This document shows positions 25,210-35,762 of a stretch of 64,000 nt of DNA, one piece after another (the first letter of the stretch is position 1; each line of letters begins with the position of its first letter). The position numbers and the translations under genes are program-made. The notes under the pieces were generated by a model. It saw nothing but the letters and a program-made list of their open reading frames with translations, was not told the DNA's origin and made no database searches. The DNA comes from Drosophila persimilis (lineage: Eukaryota; Arthropoda; Insecta; Diptera; Drosophilidae), in the NCBI RefSeq assembly GCF_003286085.1, contig NW_020825326.1, positions 1,178,001-1,242,000 of the forward strand, written 5' to 3'.

Positions 25210-25280
25210 TTTGAACCATCGATAGTTTGGTAGCTCGATAGTGTCCTACCATCGATAGTGTCGATAGTGCCATGTCGAGT
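25210..25280. repeat. TCGATAGT-type short repeat cluster, right
   Basis: CCATCGATAGTTTGG, CTCGATAGTGTCC, CCATCGATAGTG and TCGATAGTGCC lie within 70 bases and match the cluster on the left side of the hAT relic. Confidence 0.7.
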
Positions 25281-26451
25281 GTTGAGGTCCATCTCTAGTT
25301 GAAGTTACGTTCATGTCCCAGTCCTTGTTCATACTTTAAGCTCCATCTGCTGTTACACATCTGCATGCGATTATCCGATTCCCCCACCAAGGCTTACCTG
25401 GGCTACCTACTGAGCGTATCAACTTCCACGCCCTATAGACAGTTTTCGCCAACTGTCAGACCACCAAATTACGTTTTCCCATTCGATTTTGATTCCCAAA
25501 AGTGATGCACACCTACGTACATACCTATGCATATGCATGCAAATACTAGCGGTGCAGTCACATGCCTTGTAGTTCGGTTGTGTGCGTAGACGACAGTCTC
25601 TTGCCTGCTTTTCCGGTACGTGTAGCGGCTGCGCAGCAGCAGAACACGAGAATCCTCAGCCCACGAGTTGGGACCGTTCCGTTCCGTTCCGTTCCGATCG
25701 ACCAGTGATTTGGTTTTCATAATTAAATAATAATAAATGTGAACTACAACAAATATAGAAAAGAAATATAAATATTTTATAATAGTTATATTTATTTGAA
25801 TGGTAAATGGTGGTAAACATATGTACATATCATATACACATATTTATTGTCGAAATATATCTTAGAGGCGTTATTATCGGCTAATTATGACAGGGAGAAT
25901 TTAAAAAAAAGGGTGTTCGGTGTTTCTACAGCTATCAGACCCTGTATGTGTGGTAGTACACACTGCCATATATGTATGTATATGTACATATATTATTTGA
26001 TTCTTGCTGCAACTCTACGGCGGGCTATAGACGAATAAATCGAGCTAAAGTGCGACGGTGTACACATTAGTGGGGGGCCCACTGTAGTTTGTGTGCCCAG
26101 TTTGTGCTGGCCTGAGTTTTCTAACTGAGTTTTTCACAGTTTGGCAACCGCGCAGCAGCCGCGCAGTCGGGGAAACTAGGTCAGCCATCGTGTGCAGCAC
26201 AGCACGATGGTGGAGCAGCAGCACACCGCTCTCTCACACTTGAACACATACAGTACACACACACGCGAACACACGCGCACACACGCGCACACACGCGCAC
26301 ACTCGTGGGCACAAATAGTTAGTGGCAACCTGTTGTTGCCGTTGATTGTGCGATTTCTAAAGCCTCCCTCTTGCAGTTGTTTTAATGCGGCTACTCTCGT
26401 TCTTGTTCTATCATTTTTGGGGTCTTCTCGACGGATGGAACTGAAACACAG

Positions 26452-26663
26452 GCGCAACAGTCACACGCGGCGAGCGCGAACCGCGCGGGAAGCTACCGCG
26501 AGCATATGAACAACCTGATGATGAGTGGTAGCAGCCGTCAGTCGTACTCCTACAACAATCCTGCGATCTCCATGTCCTCGGTGAACAGTCACAGCGCCAG
26601 CGGCGGGGGGAACGCCCCACCGCCTTTGGTCCGTTCCGCTGCCGGCCAGAATGCCAATCACAT
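26452..26663 (+). CDS. Exon 2 of the putative nuclear regulator
   Basis: 212 bases, 70 codons plus two bases. The exon starts after AACACAG and ends at CACAT|GTAAGTG. It keeps the frame opened by exon 1 (phase 0 in, phase 2 out) and reads AQQSHAASANRAGSYREHMN and on through a Ser/Asn/Gly-rich linker to GQNANH. The four-exon join closes exactly in frame, which is the main support. The sequence is low-complexity linker without a domain. Confidence 0.85.
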
Positions 26664-28227
26664 GTAAGTGCCTGCCACATTCGTCTATCGATTGTTAATT
26701 TTATCCCTTCTATCCCATTTTTTTTTTTTGCTATCTTTTATCGCAAAAAGCCCAAAGCAAAAAAAAAATAATAGAAGAATAAAACATAAAATAGAAAAAC
26801 TCTTATTTACGTACTTATACTATTTGATTTTGCTTTTCTTTATGATATTTACTACATTGAATAGATTTACGACGTTCATTTTGTTGAATCTCGATGCAAA
26901 TGCGCAGAAATTGTGTTTTTCAAATTTTGTTGTAATTCGTTTTTGCCAATCAACCTTACTCTATCATTTTTCTTGCTGTTGTTTTATTTACACATAGCAA
27001 TCGGCTCTAAGTTGTCGAGTTCTCAATGTCTCAATTTCGGAACGAAACGAAACGAAACGAAACGATGCGAAGTCAAGCAAAGGGTTGTACGTGTAATTGT
27101 TGATCGATAAATCGCATTTCTCTCCTGTTCCTGTAGCTTAGCTGCTCAATAACCACATCGAATATCCCTGAGTGACGAGACTGTACAGACATTGAGAAAT
27201 CGCCGCTTGAGCTATAGCTGTTCTGCCACTAGGGTGCCACATGACATATACAGACAGTCGATATTATTTTTGCTCTTTCTTTATTCTCTTATCTAATGCA
27301 CCGATTGTTTTTTGGATCATCCTCAATGTTAGATATAATGAAACAAAATAATAAAAACACACACAATAAAAAATATATCTATATATATTTGTATATATAT
27401 ATATATATATAACTACCGAAATCGGCGTTTGTGCACGCGTTTTATTTCATTTGATTGAATAAATTTTCAACTGTGCTTACCGTTTTAAATGAATCAAATG
27501 CTATATGTGCATACATATATACATATATTAAATTATTAAAAAAAAAACAAAAGAAATCAACAACAAATAATACTCGCTCCACGCATTACTTCTCTATGTC
27601 TCTCTCTCTCCCTCTCTCTCTCTCTCTCTGCTCTTTGTTTGCCTTTCAAGGTCATGCAACATTTATTAGAATTTTCGTTTAACGTAATTTCCCTACAAGA
27701 TAATTGATTCCATTTTAATCGTATCGTTGTTGTTTGAGTCCAAAGAACAAATATTAGTATCACATGACCAACAGACAGTACCGGAAAACGTATTACTACC
27801 GTTACGACTTATCGTGTTTGCGTTAAAAAGTACAGTCGACATCGTGTCTACACCAGTTTATGTTATGTTTTTCAAACTGAACACATTTTCCGAAAACCGC
27901 AAAAACAGCCAAACAAGAAAAACCCCAATACCAGAAAGCCCGACCTTCTGCAGCGTTGTGTCTACGCTGTGTTTTTGGTTCTCCAGATTCCTAACCACTT
28001 ACGGAATGCATTAGGGTGCCTCAGGCGAGGCTCCAGCACAACCAGAATAAATCAGATCGGCTTCGCTTTCGGTTTCGGTGTCGGTGTCGGTGTCGGGAGA
28101 GCGACTGGGTGGACCGGGTGGAGTATATGTACATGTGTATCACATTGGGAACGGTTCCGACTAACAATATCCCCGAGCCAAGTTCCTAGTAGAACTAAAC
28201 TACAATCGACTTAAATTAAACTCAGCA

Positions 28228-28229
<2 letters not shown>

Positions 28230-28267
<38 letters not shown>
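28230..28267. repeat. (AC)n microsatellite
   Basis: About 19 uninterrupted AC units, within intron 2. Confidence 0.9.
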
Positions 28268-28272
<5 letters not shown>

Positions 28273-28491
28273 TTACACTTGCACACACTTATACATATAT
28301 CATTTAGTAGTATTATTTTTATTTTTGGAAAGATCTTTTTGATGGTACCCCTAGAGATTGCATGTCCCTTAGTTTTCCTTTTTGATGTTGCTCAACCCGA
28401 ATGAACTGAACAGAAATAATAGTAATCCAAAATCTAAAGGTGTACGTAGAATATACATATATCTCCATATAAAAATATACATATATACAAT

Positions 28492-28527
28492 TTATGTATG
28501 TATGTATGTATGTATGTATGTATGTAC
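28492..28527. repeat. (TATG)n microsatellite
   Basis: About eight TATG units followed by TACATATGTG, within intron 2. Confidence 0.85.
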
Positions 28528-29564
28528 ATATGTGTATGCATATATGTACATATAATATAATAGTTGTATTAGTTTTCGAGATGATTATTTTTTGTTGTTT
28601 TGTATACATATGTACGCACATATGTATGTATGTACATATGTATTTGTTTCCTGCTGTAAAATTCTGTTTATTCCTTTACCCTACCCCAACTGCTTCTTTC
28701 TTTGTATTGTACAATATTAAGCTCAATAATTGTTAATATCCTTTGGAGAGATCAAATGTCAATAAAGGAAGAACAACATATTTTGAAAAACATAAATTCG
28801 CATATTCAAATGAGAAATCAATGAAATAATAATGTTTTTACATATATCATTATATATATATATTTATATATAATATGCAACGAACATACATATCTACATT
28901 TATTCTATGGCTGTGTGTACCGACTACTCCTAATGAAATCCCGCGCACACATACCCTCTTCAACACACACACACACACCCACACAAACACACACACACAC
29001 ACGTACGAATACGCATACGATGACTCACGACTTGAGACGAACGCTGAATGGGACGGACGGAACAAAAAAAGCAAAAGCAACAACGAGTACACGAACAAGT
29101 CTTTTGGTGGTGGTGGCAGGTTTTTACCCCGTTTCGCCCCACGCGTCCCTCCACCCTACACACCCACACCCACACCCACACACACACACACACATACATA
29201 TATAGATATATATGTGTGTGTGTACATATGTACATATATAAAAGGCGTGTAGAATCTGATGCTATATTCCCCCGTTTGAAACGCAACGGTAAAGAAGGCA
29301 GGAGAGCAGCAGGAAAAGGGAGAAAGACCTTAGGGAGAAGGGAATAATTTAAAGAAATAGCTTTTTGAAAGATTCTCATTATGATCACACACACCCAAAA
29401 ACAAAAGAGCACACACAGAACCACACACACACAAATACTTACATCCATTTTCAATGTTCATTACAAAAAAAAATAAGCCTAGTATTCGGCAAAAGCTAAA
29501 AACAGAGAGACAGAGCAGAAAGACAGCGAGAGAGTGAGAGAGAACGAGAGAGAGAGAGCAACAA

Positions 29565-29655
29565 TATAGTAATAGTAGTAATAATAATAATAATAATGAT
29601 AATAATAATGATAATAATAATAATAATAACAATAACAATAATAACAACAACAACA
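29565..29655. repeat. (TAA/CAA)n trinucleotide repeat
   Basis: TAA units interrupted by TGA and passing into ACAACA units, within intron 2. Confidence 0.85.
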
Positions 29656-30565
29656 ACGAGCGCACAATAAACAACGATTATTGACTATTGGTTTGGTTTC
29701 TTATTATATTTTCATCGGCAGAAGATATTCTTCAAGGGGAAGGTACTCGAGATATTAGTTGTTTGCGATATGTTTAGGCCTCGATCAGTCATCGATTTTC
29801 AGAAGAAGATTGTAATTGACAACGAAGAAGTATGAAGAACAAGAAGAACCATAACAACAACAATAAACACAAGAAAAAGAAGTAAATGAAGAGCTCGAAG
29901 ATGAAATAAAAGAAGATGAACTATAGAGAGAGGAGAGGCTTGCGCTGCCAGACAAGAGAACAGAAAGAACAAGATGCAGAGCAATAAGAAGGAGAAGAAG
30001 GAAATGAAGACAAGTGCCATTCAAAGCCAATTTAAATTAAAATCAAAAAATGATGTACAACACAAATTAAATCGTAGCCTAGAAATTGTTAACTTTGGCC
30101 TTAGATCCCACCCCATCCCATTCTTTTCGATTTCTGTTTGTCCACAAAATGTTGTGTGTGTACTTAACGGTTAGCTAGAGATAAGTGAAAGCATTCTGTT
30201 GAAGTGAAACAAAAACAGAAACAAAAACAAATCCTGTAACATATTCTATATCAATGGTACGAGTATATATATATTTTATGTATGAGAATGTTCAAATGAG
30301 AAATCAGAACGGCAAATGCGGGGAAACATAACAATTACAACAAAAATTGAAAACCAAAAACTTGTAAATCAAAGTTAATTAAAAAAGAAAGAATTAAAAA
30401 TAAATCAAATAAAATTAAAAAAAAAAAAAAAACCGAAAAAGAAGATCTAAAATTAAATAAATTTAATATAAAATCGAAAATAAAAAGAAAAAATGGAAAA
30501 CTTAAGATCAGAGAGCTCTCTCCAACAGCGGTACAACACTTATGTATTATATATAATGTTTCTAG

Positions 30566-32899
30566 GTCGAATGTCGAGCAATCACTGGTGCAACTACAGC
30601 AACAACAACAACAGCAACAACAACAGCAAAAGACTCAACAACAACAACGACACCAACCCCACCAACCCCACCAACCCCACCAACCACACCAAAACAGCAC
30701 ATTCACCAATAACCACGTACAACAACAACACACTCCACACCACAACCAAAACCAACAATCACACCAACAGAATAACCAAAACAAGAACATCCATAGCACC
30801 CATAACACCAACACCAACACCAACACCAATAATAGTACCTACAATCATTCCGGCCACGCTCTTGCCAAAAGCCTCAGCAACCACAGCGTTGGCGGGATGA
30901 AGAAAAGTACCGCCTCCTCCTCCTGCGCCTCCATCAACGTAAACGTAAACGCCAGCGTCAACGTGAACGTCAACGCCAGCGCCAGCGCCAGCGCCAGCGC
31001 ATCCCAATCTGCCGCTGCCATGGCAGCCGCTGCCGGCTATGTTCAGGCCCTGTTAGGCGGAGTTGCGACCGGTGGCGGCAACGCGGGTAACTCCTTCAAC
31101 TACAACCTGCCTTCGACCCGGGCGGACTATACGAACCTGGCACTGTGGAACCAGCTGACGCCAGCCCAGCGCCTGCTCTTTAGCCAGCAGCTTAAGGGTT
31201 GCACCAGTGGGAGCGGTGGAAGTGGTGCAGCTAGTTCAGCCAGTGTTGGCTCTCATCCAGTAATCGCAGGAGGAGTTGGATCAGGCAGTTCAGGCTTGGG
31301 ACAGAAGAGCTTTCCGGCACTGCCTTCCCTGCCGCTGGACACGGACTTGATCACGATGCTCGACTACAACAATCCCAACAAATCTTCCTCCCTCTCGGCC
31401 AGCAAGAGCTCCAAGTCTGGGAGTGGGAGTGGCAGTGGTAGTGGCGGAGTGACCTTTACGAAACCCAATGTCCCACCACTGATACCAGATGGAGGGGCCG
31501 GCGGAGGTGGAGTGGGAGTTGAGCAGATAAGCTCGGGCAAGAGTCGTAGAGGAGGAGGAGGAGGAGGAGCCGGCGATGGGTCCGGTGGGGCCACCACCAT
31601 ATCACTGAACTCCTCCCAGGCGCTAGAGGACTTCGAGAAGAAGCAGAAGATGACGGACGAGATGCGGGCCGTTATCCAGAAGGTCCTGGCCAATCCGGAT
31701 CTCTCCACCTTTATCCAGACGAATGCGGCGGCAGCCTCCAACCATAGTCAGGGCCACCTGGTCCCCTCCTATATTTCCCCTCCAATGTCCCCGTCGGTGG
31801 GCGTGGGTCTTGGTGGCATGGGTGGATCCCTAGGCATAGGCGGTGTAACCACCCTGTCGCTGGCCTCCAACCCGAATGTGACCATCACGCCACAGCTGCC
31901 GGGGCACTTCCTGCACTCACCCTCCAGCTCCTGTTCCAGCTCGAGTGCCTCTACTACGGCCGCCTCACCGCTCGGCAATAGTCAGGGCCAGGCTCCGGGT
32001 GGTGTCGGCACAGTGGGTGGAAAGGGGGGAGTGGGGCGCCAGAAGAGCGTGATCTGCTCGACCAAATCCAACAATCTTCCCTTGGCCGTCGTCTCCCTAG
32101 CCTCAACCGCAAACTCGCCCCAAGGCAGTGCGGGGGGTCGTCGCGGGGGGTCCGTCAATTACGGGCGTCAGACACACAGCCATAGCCATAGCCATAGCCA
32201 TAGCCATAGCCACCACCATCATCATCCCAACACACATGCGCAACAGTTTAGTGGTAGTAGTAATAGTAGTAGTAGCCACTATCAGCAGGACGGCAAAAAT
32301 CCTGTTGCCGGTTCCGGTTCGTGTTCGGGTTCGGGCACTCCCAGAACCACACCCACTGACGTTATCGATTTGTCCTCTTCCCGAAGGTCTCTGGCAGCGT
32401 CAGCGGCTTACCTGCAGCAGCACCAGCAGGCGGCTGTGGCGCAGCAGCGCATGGCGGCGGTGGCCGCCCATCATGCCCAGCAGAACGGACGGAGTTCATC
32501 GAATGCCGGCGGTGGCGGAAGCACTGGCAGCACCGGCGGCAGCAGTAGCGGCAGCAACTCGTCCTCCTCGGGATCGGCGTCGGCAAACAGCGCATCCCTG
32601 CACCTGCAACGCCATGCGGCGCTGGCCCATGCGGCGGCGGCCGCCAGTGCGGATGGTGCCCAGCGGCTATGCGTGATTCCGGAGATACCCACAAACAACA
32701 TGAACCTCCATCCGTACAAGATTCAGAAGGTGTGCGTCGACAAGCACCTGGTGCCCTGCATCAACATGAAGGCCTACAACGACTCCGAGCAGCTGATGAC
32801 TCTCATTGAGTTCCAGAAGAACTTCTTCCCCTCAGTGCCGCGCGAACACTGCAAACGGCTGATCGAAGCTCTTGGCGTAGAGCTATACAAGGCGAACCG
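30566..32899 (+). CDS. Exon 3 of the putative nuclear regulator
   Basis: The large exon, 2334 bases. It begins after TTTCTAG with the base that completes a Met codon and reads SNVEQSLVQLQQ into a long Gln/His/Asn tract. Landmarks in protein order are a short (VN)n/(SA)n repeat, a block near residue 855-890 with SFPALPSLPLDTDLITMLDY, a block near 958-1020 with LEDFEKKQKMTDEMRAVIQK and SPPMSPS, an alternating (HS)n repeat (32172-32210), and Ser/Gly/Ala linkers. From about residue 1313 comes a conserved-looking C-terminal domain with NMNLHPYKIQKVCVDKHLVP and FFPSVPREHCKRLIEALGVE. The exon ends at AACCG|GTAAGA in phase 2; read past the donor, the frame stops at once. Confidence 0.9.
30589..30830 (+). 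repeat. CAA/CAG and CCAACC-type coding repeats (poly-Gln, HQP)
   Basis: Mixed CAA/CAG codons encode a Gln run, followed by four CACCAACCC-type units (HQP) and an Asn/Thr tract. The mixture of synonymous codons means the amino-acid run is less prone to slippage than a pure CAG tract. Confidence 0.8.
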
Positions 32900-34303
32900 G
32901 TAAGATAACTATGTACATATATTGATTCACATAAAAACACATTTTTCTAATTCAAAGTCAAAACTTTTTTTTGCTTTTAAAGATGGTCTTAAGATATACT
33001 CAAACAACGTACATTTTTACATACAGTCATGGAAAAAATAATAGTTTTTTTTTTTTGGTTTGGTTTCATAATTTTGATCGAATATGTATAAAAACATAAC
33101 AAAACAATAAGATTCAAAACATCTATGTACCAAAAATAAATTTTTGAATTTTTAGCCTGAAAACAAAGAAAATGAGGGGGAACGCTGTTAGTTGCTGCTG
33201 CGCCACCAACAATACATTTACACCCGATACATAGTCAGTATGGCTCTCCTCCGGCAGACGCCGTTAATATTAAACGACACGACAAAGAGTGCGTGTGAGA
33301 GAGACAGAAAATCAGTCAGAACGTGGCGTCGGGCGCCGCGTAGCCACTGCAAATATATTTGTTCCTTTTGGTTATAAAAATGACCCGATATGGTAGATAT
33401 GGTCATTCTCTATTATTGTGGGTTTTTTTATTTTCTCGTATCTTAAAAATTGTGAATGCCACGGATTTTCGGCCTTTGTGGAAGCGGAAGGGGGCGGGGA
33501 AAAATTTTGATACACACTAGTGAAAGTGAGGTCTAACAGGAGTGTGCATACCAAATTTGGTTGCTCTAGCTCTTATACTCTCTGAGATCTAGGCGCTCAT
33601 TTTGAGCGATACGCAAAGCCTACAATAAAAACGTTTCTGTCAGATAGAGACAGAGCGAGAGAGAATGAAGTTGTTGACTTTATTCTGGCTATAATAATGA
33701 TACCATCTGGATCAGATTCTGCAGTCTAGAAGAAACAGTCATTCTCTACGATTCTCTTTTTTTTTTTTTTTTTCTCGTATCTTTGAAATTGTGTAAGTTA
33801 CAGATTTTCGTCCTTTGTGGGAGCGGAAGGGCGAAATTTTTAAATACACTTGTAACAGTGACATATCACAGAAGTCTGTATAGAAAATATCGTTTCTCTA
33901 GATCTTATAGTCTCCGAGCACTAGGCGCTCGTACCATATGGGGTCGGAAACGCTTTCTTCTGGGTGTTGCACACATCCACTTTCACCACAAATCTAAATC
34001 GAGTACCCGGAATCAAGAAACAACTTGAGGCTATTTGATTGATCAGCAGTGTACCATGTTCCTTCTACCCTTCTAAGAGGAGGATAGGATAGGAGGATAC
34101 ACAAGCTTTAGTTTCATATTCATAATCCTGTCCACTTTGATGGACACTGAACTGGATTTATTAAATATCTCTCAATGAAAATAGTGTTGAAACGATGTAT
34201 GTATCTTGATAACTATGACTTTATGAAAGGTGCTCGTTGAAGGCTAGGGTATTTAAAGCGCTGACCCGCCACATTACTCATGAAGTTTCCCGTTTCATTG
34301 CAG
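32900..34303 (+). other. Intron 3, containing a DINE-1 copy
   Basis: Bounded by GTAAGATAAC at 32900 and TTTCATTGCAG at 34303. Most of it is a DINE-1 insertion. A CAGTCATGGAAAAAATAATA stretch near 33026 resembles a Tc1-type terminus without a body. Confidence 0.85.
33173..34012 (+). mobile_element. DINE-1/Helentron-like repeat in intron 3
   Basis: It starts GAGGGGGAACGCTGTTAGTT and shows the usual boxes in order: CTCCTCCGGCAGACGCCG, GAGAGAGACAGAAAATCAGT, CAGTGACATATCACAGAAGT, ATGGGGTCGGAAACGC. It ends in a degraded terminus near 34012. The GGACAGAC run has been lost. Confidence 0.85.
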
Positions 34304-34457
34304 CCGACAAGTGCAGATCCTGATGGAGTACGATCGAACCTACACAGAGGATATGCCGCTCGTACAGGTGCGCGATATTATCAAATACATGACGCAGCTG
34401 ACCTTCATGACACGCCAGTCAGAGCAGCCGCCGGCTAAGCGGACGCGAACGAGCTAG
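34304..34457 (+). CDS. Exon 4 (last annotated coding exon) of the putative nuclear regulator
   Basis: One base plus 50 sense codons and a TAG at 34455-34457. It reads RRQVQILMEYDRTYTEDMPL and on to QPPAKRTRTS, so the protein ends in a basic, nuclear-localisation-like tail. The acceptor TTTCATTGCAG is strong. The complete join 22272-23891, 26452-26663, 30566-32899, 34304-34457 is 4320 bases, exactly 1440 codons. The frame remains open after this TAG. Confidence 0.9.
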
Positions 34458-35762
34458 GATTTAAGCTGGGGAGCACAACATTTGCCACCAACAACAATCA
34501 CAACAAGTACCACAACAGCCAACACAGCCACAAGAACATCGTTATCAATTACAGCTGCAGAAGCAGCACCACCAGCAGCAGTGGCAGTGGCAGCGTCACC
34601 ACTGAGAAGAAGAGCCACCACACCGCCACACAGCCTGGGCAGTGATGTGCTGCCAGCCAAGCGAAAGTCGAGTGCAGCTTTAGCACCGCCTCCAGCACCA
34701 CAGCAGCAACAGAAGCACCACAATCACCACAATCACCACCCAGCACATCAGCAGCAGCCAACCCAACACTTTCAGCTACAGCAGCAGCGAACACACAACA
34801 GCAACACATACGAAATGTTGTACTCCCACAACCAACACCCGCACCACCACCAACAGCAGCAGCAGCAAATACAACAACAACAACAACAGCAACAACAACA
34901 GCAACAGCAACAACAGCAACAGCAACAGCAACAACAACAACATGCTGAGCAGCAGCGGCTGCTCAAGAAGCGGCAGCATGCAGAGCAGAGCACCACAAGG
35001 AGCAGCACTACAACCACAATCAGCAGCAGCAGCAGGAGCCATACTAGCACCACGCCCACTACCAGCAGCAGCAACAGAAGTAGTAGCACCACCACAACCA
35101 CCAGCGCCAGTAACAAAACTGCGGCCCAGAAGATGGCCGAGGCGGAGCACGCCTACCTGTCCAACATGTACGGAAAGGCGGCAGCCAATATGCTGAGTCC
35201 GCCGCTGAGCAGCGCCCTGCCCGAGTGGAGCCTAGTGCAACAGAAACAGCAGCTTCAACAACAACAACAGCAGCAGCAGCAGCGTCAGAGAAGAGCAGCC
35301 CAACTGCAGCAGCAACATGTGGCAGCGGCAGCCCCAGCACCGACTCCAGCTGCAGCAGCACGTGCACCGCCACCACCACAGCAGCGGCACGTCATGCTCC
35401 GTCGGCACAGCGTGTGCGCGGCAGGATTAGCCAGGCTGTCGCCCGCCTCAAGCCACTCTTCCTCAGCAGTAGCTTCGCCCACTTCGGCTGCAGCCGCAGC
35501 CCTTGCCGCAGCCTCCTACTACGGCAATGCAGCGGCCGCGGCGGCGGCAGCGTTTACCGCACCATATCAGCACCACCATCATCACCACGCGGCGGCGGCG
35601 GCAGCCGCACATCATCATGCAGCTGCAGCGGCGGCTGCTGCAGCGGCTGCGGCGGCGGCACACCATTCGCACGGCCAACCGTCGCCGACGATATATCCGC
35701 CGACGCCACCGCCATCGGCGCCGTGGGTGCATCCCTGGTATGCGGGTGATGCTCCCTTCTGA
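34458..35762 (+). CDS. Candidate stop-codon readthrough extension, 434 codons
   Basis: The frame of exon 4 continues without interruption from the codon after TAG to TGA at 35760-35762. It has no early ATG (the first in-frame Met is near 34815), so independent initiation close to the start is unlikely. Much of it is Gln, His, Ala and Ser/Thr repeat. A non-repetitive stretch at 35115-35247 (AAQKMAEAEHAYLSNMYGKA and on to LPEWSLVQQK) uses G/C-ending codons like the upstream exons, and the tail TIYPPTPPPSAPWVHPWYAG is also non-repetitive. Drosophila is known for many readthrough genes. With readthrough the protein would be about 1874 residues. A separately spliced isoform that avoids the TAG is the main alternative. 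Confidence 0.6.
   Translation, partial: DLSWGAQHLPPTTITTSTTTANTATRTSLSITAAEAAPPAAVAVAASPLRRRATTPPHSLGSDVLPAKRKSSAALAPPPAPQQQQKHHNHHNHHPAHQQQPTQHFQLQQQRTHNSNTYEMLYSHNQHPHHHQQQQQQIQQQQQQQQQQQQQQQQQQQQQQQHAEQQRLLKKRQHAEQSTTRSSTTTTISSSSRSHTSTTPTTSSSNRSSSTTTTTSASNKTAAQKMAEAEHAYLSNMYGKAAANMLSPPLSSALPEWSLVQQKQQLQQQQQQQQQRQRRAAQLQQQHVAAAAPAPTPAAAARAPPPPQQRHVMLRRHSVCAAGLARLSPASSHSSSAVASPTSAAAAALAAASYYGNAAAAAAAAFTAPYQHHHHHHAAAAAAAHHHAAAAAAAAAAAAAAHHSHGQPSPTIYPPTPPPSAPWVHPWYAGDAPF
34868..34943 (+). repeat. CAA/CAG tract (poly-Gln in the extension frame)
   Basis: About 25 consecutive CAA/CAG codons with mixed synonymous use. It is open in several frames, which explains the many overlapping reading frames here. 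Confidence 0.85.

Larger units (their letters stand above)
23892..26451 (+). other. Intron 1, containing a hAT relic and a DINE-1 copy
   Basis: Bounded by GTGAGT at 23892 and AACACAG at 26451. It carries a DINE-1 fragment, a hAT transposase relic and clusters of TCGATAGT. The last kilobase has (AC)n-like CACACGCG units near 26255-26300. The size (2560 bases) appears inflated by these insertions. Confidence 0.8.
26664..30565 (+). other. Intron 2, AT- and microsatellite-rich
   Basis: Bounded by GTAAGTG at 26664 and TTTCTAG at 30565. It holds simple repeats, notably (TA)n near 27393, (AC)n at 28230, (TATG)n at 28492, (TAA)n near 29565-29655 and an A-run near 30415. No coding sequence or transposon was recognised in its 3.9 kb. 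Confidence 0.8.

Noticed and set aside
29330..29674. Leu/Tyr-rich minus frames in intron 2
   Set aside because: Reverse reading of the (TAA/CAA)n repeat.
32128..32676. 182-codon plus frame in another phase inside exon 3
   Set aside because: A shadow frame of exon 3, rich in Arg/Ala/Pro as expected from GC-rich codons read out of phase.
34772..35150. Minus-strand Cys/Leu-rich frames opposite the Gln tract
   Set aside because: They are the reverse reading of CAG/CAA repeats (Cys, Leu and Val runs), not genes.
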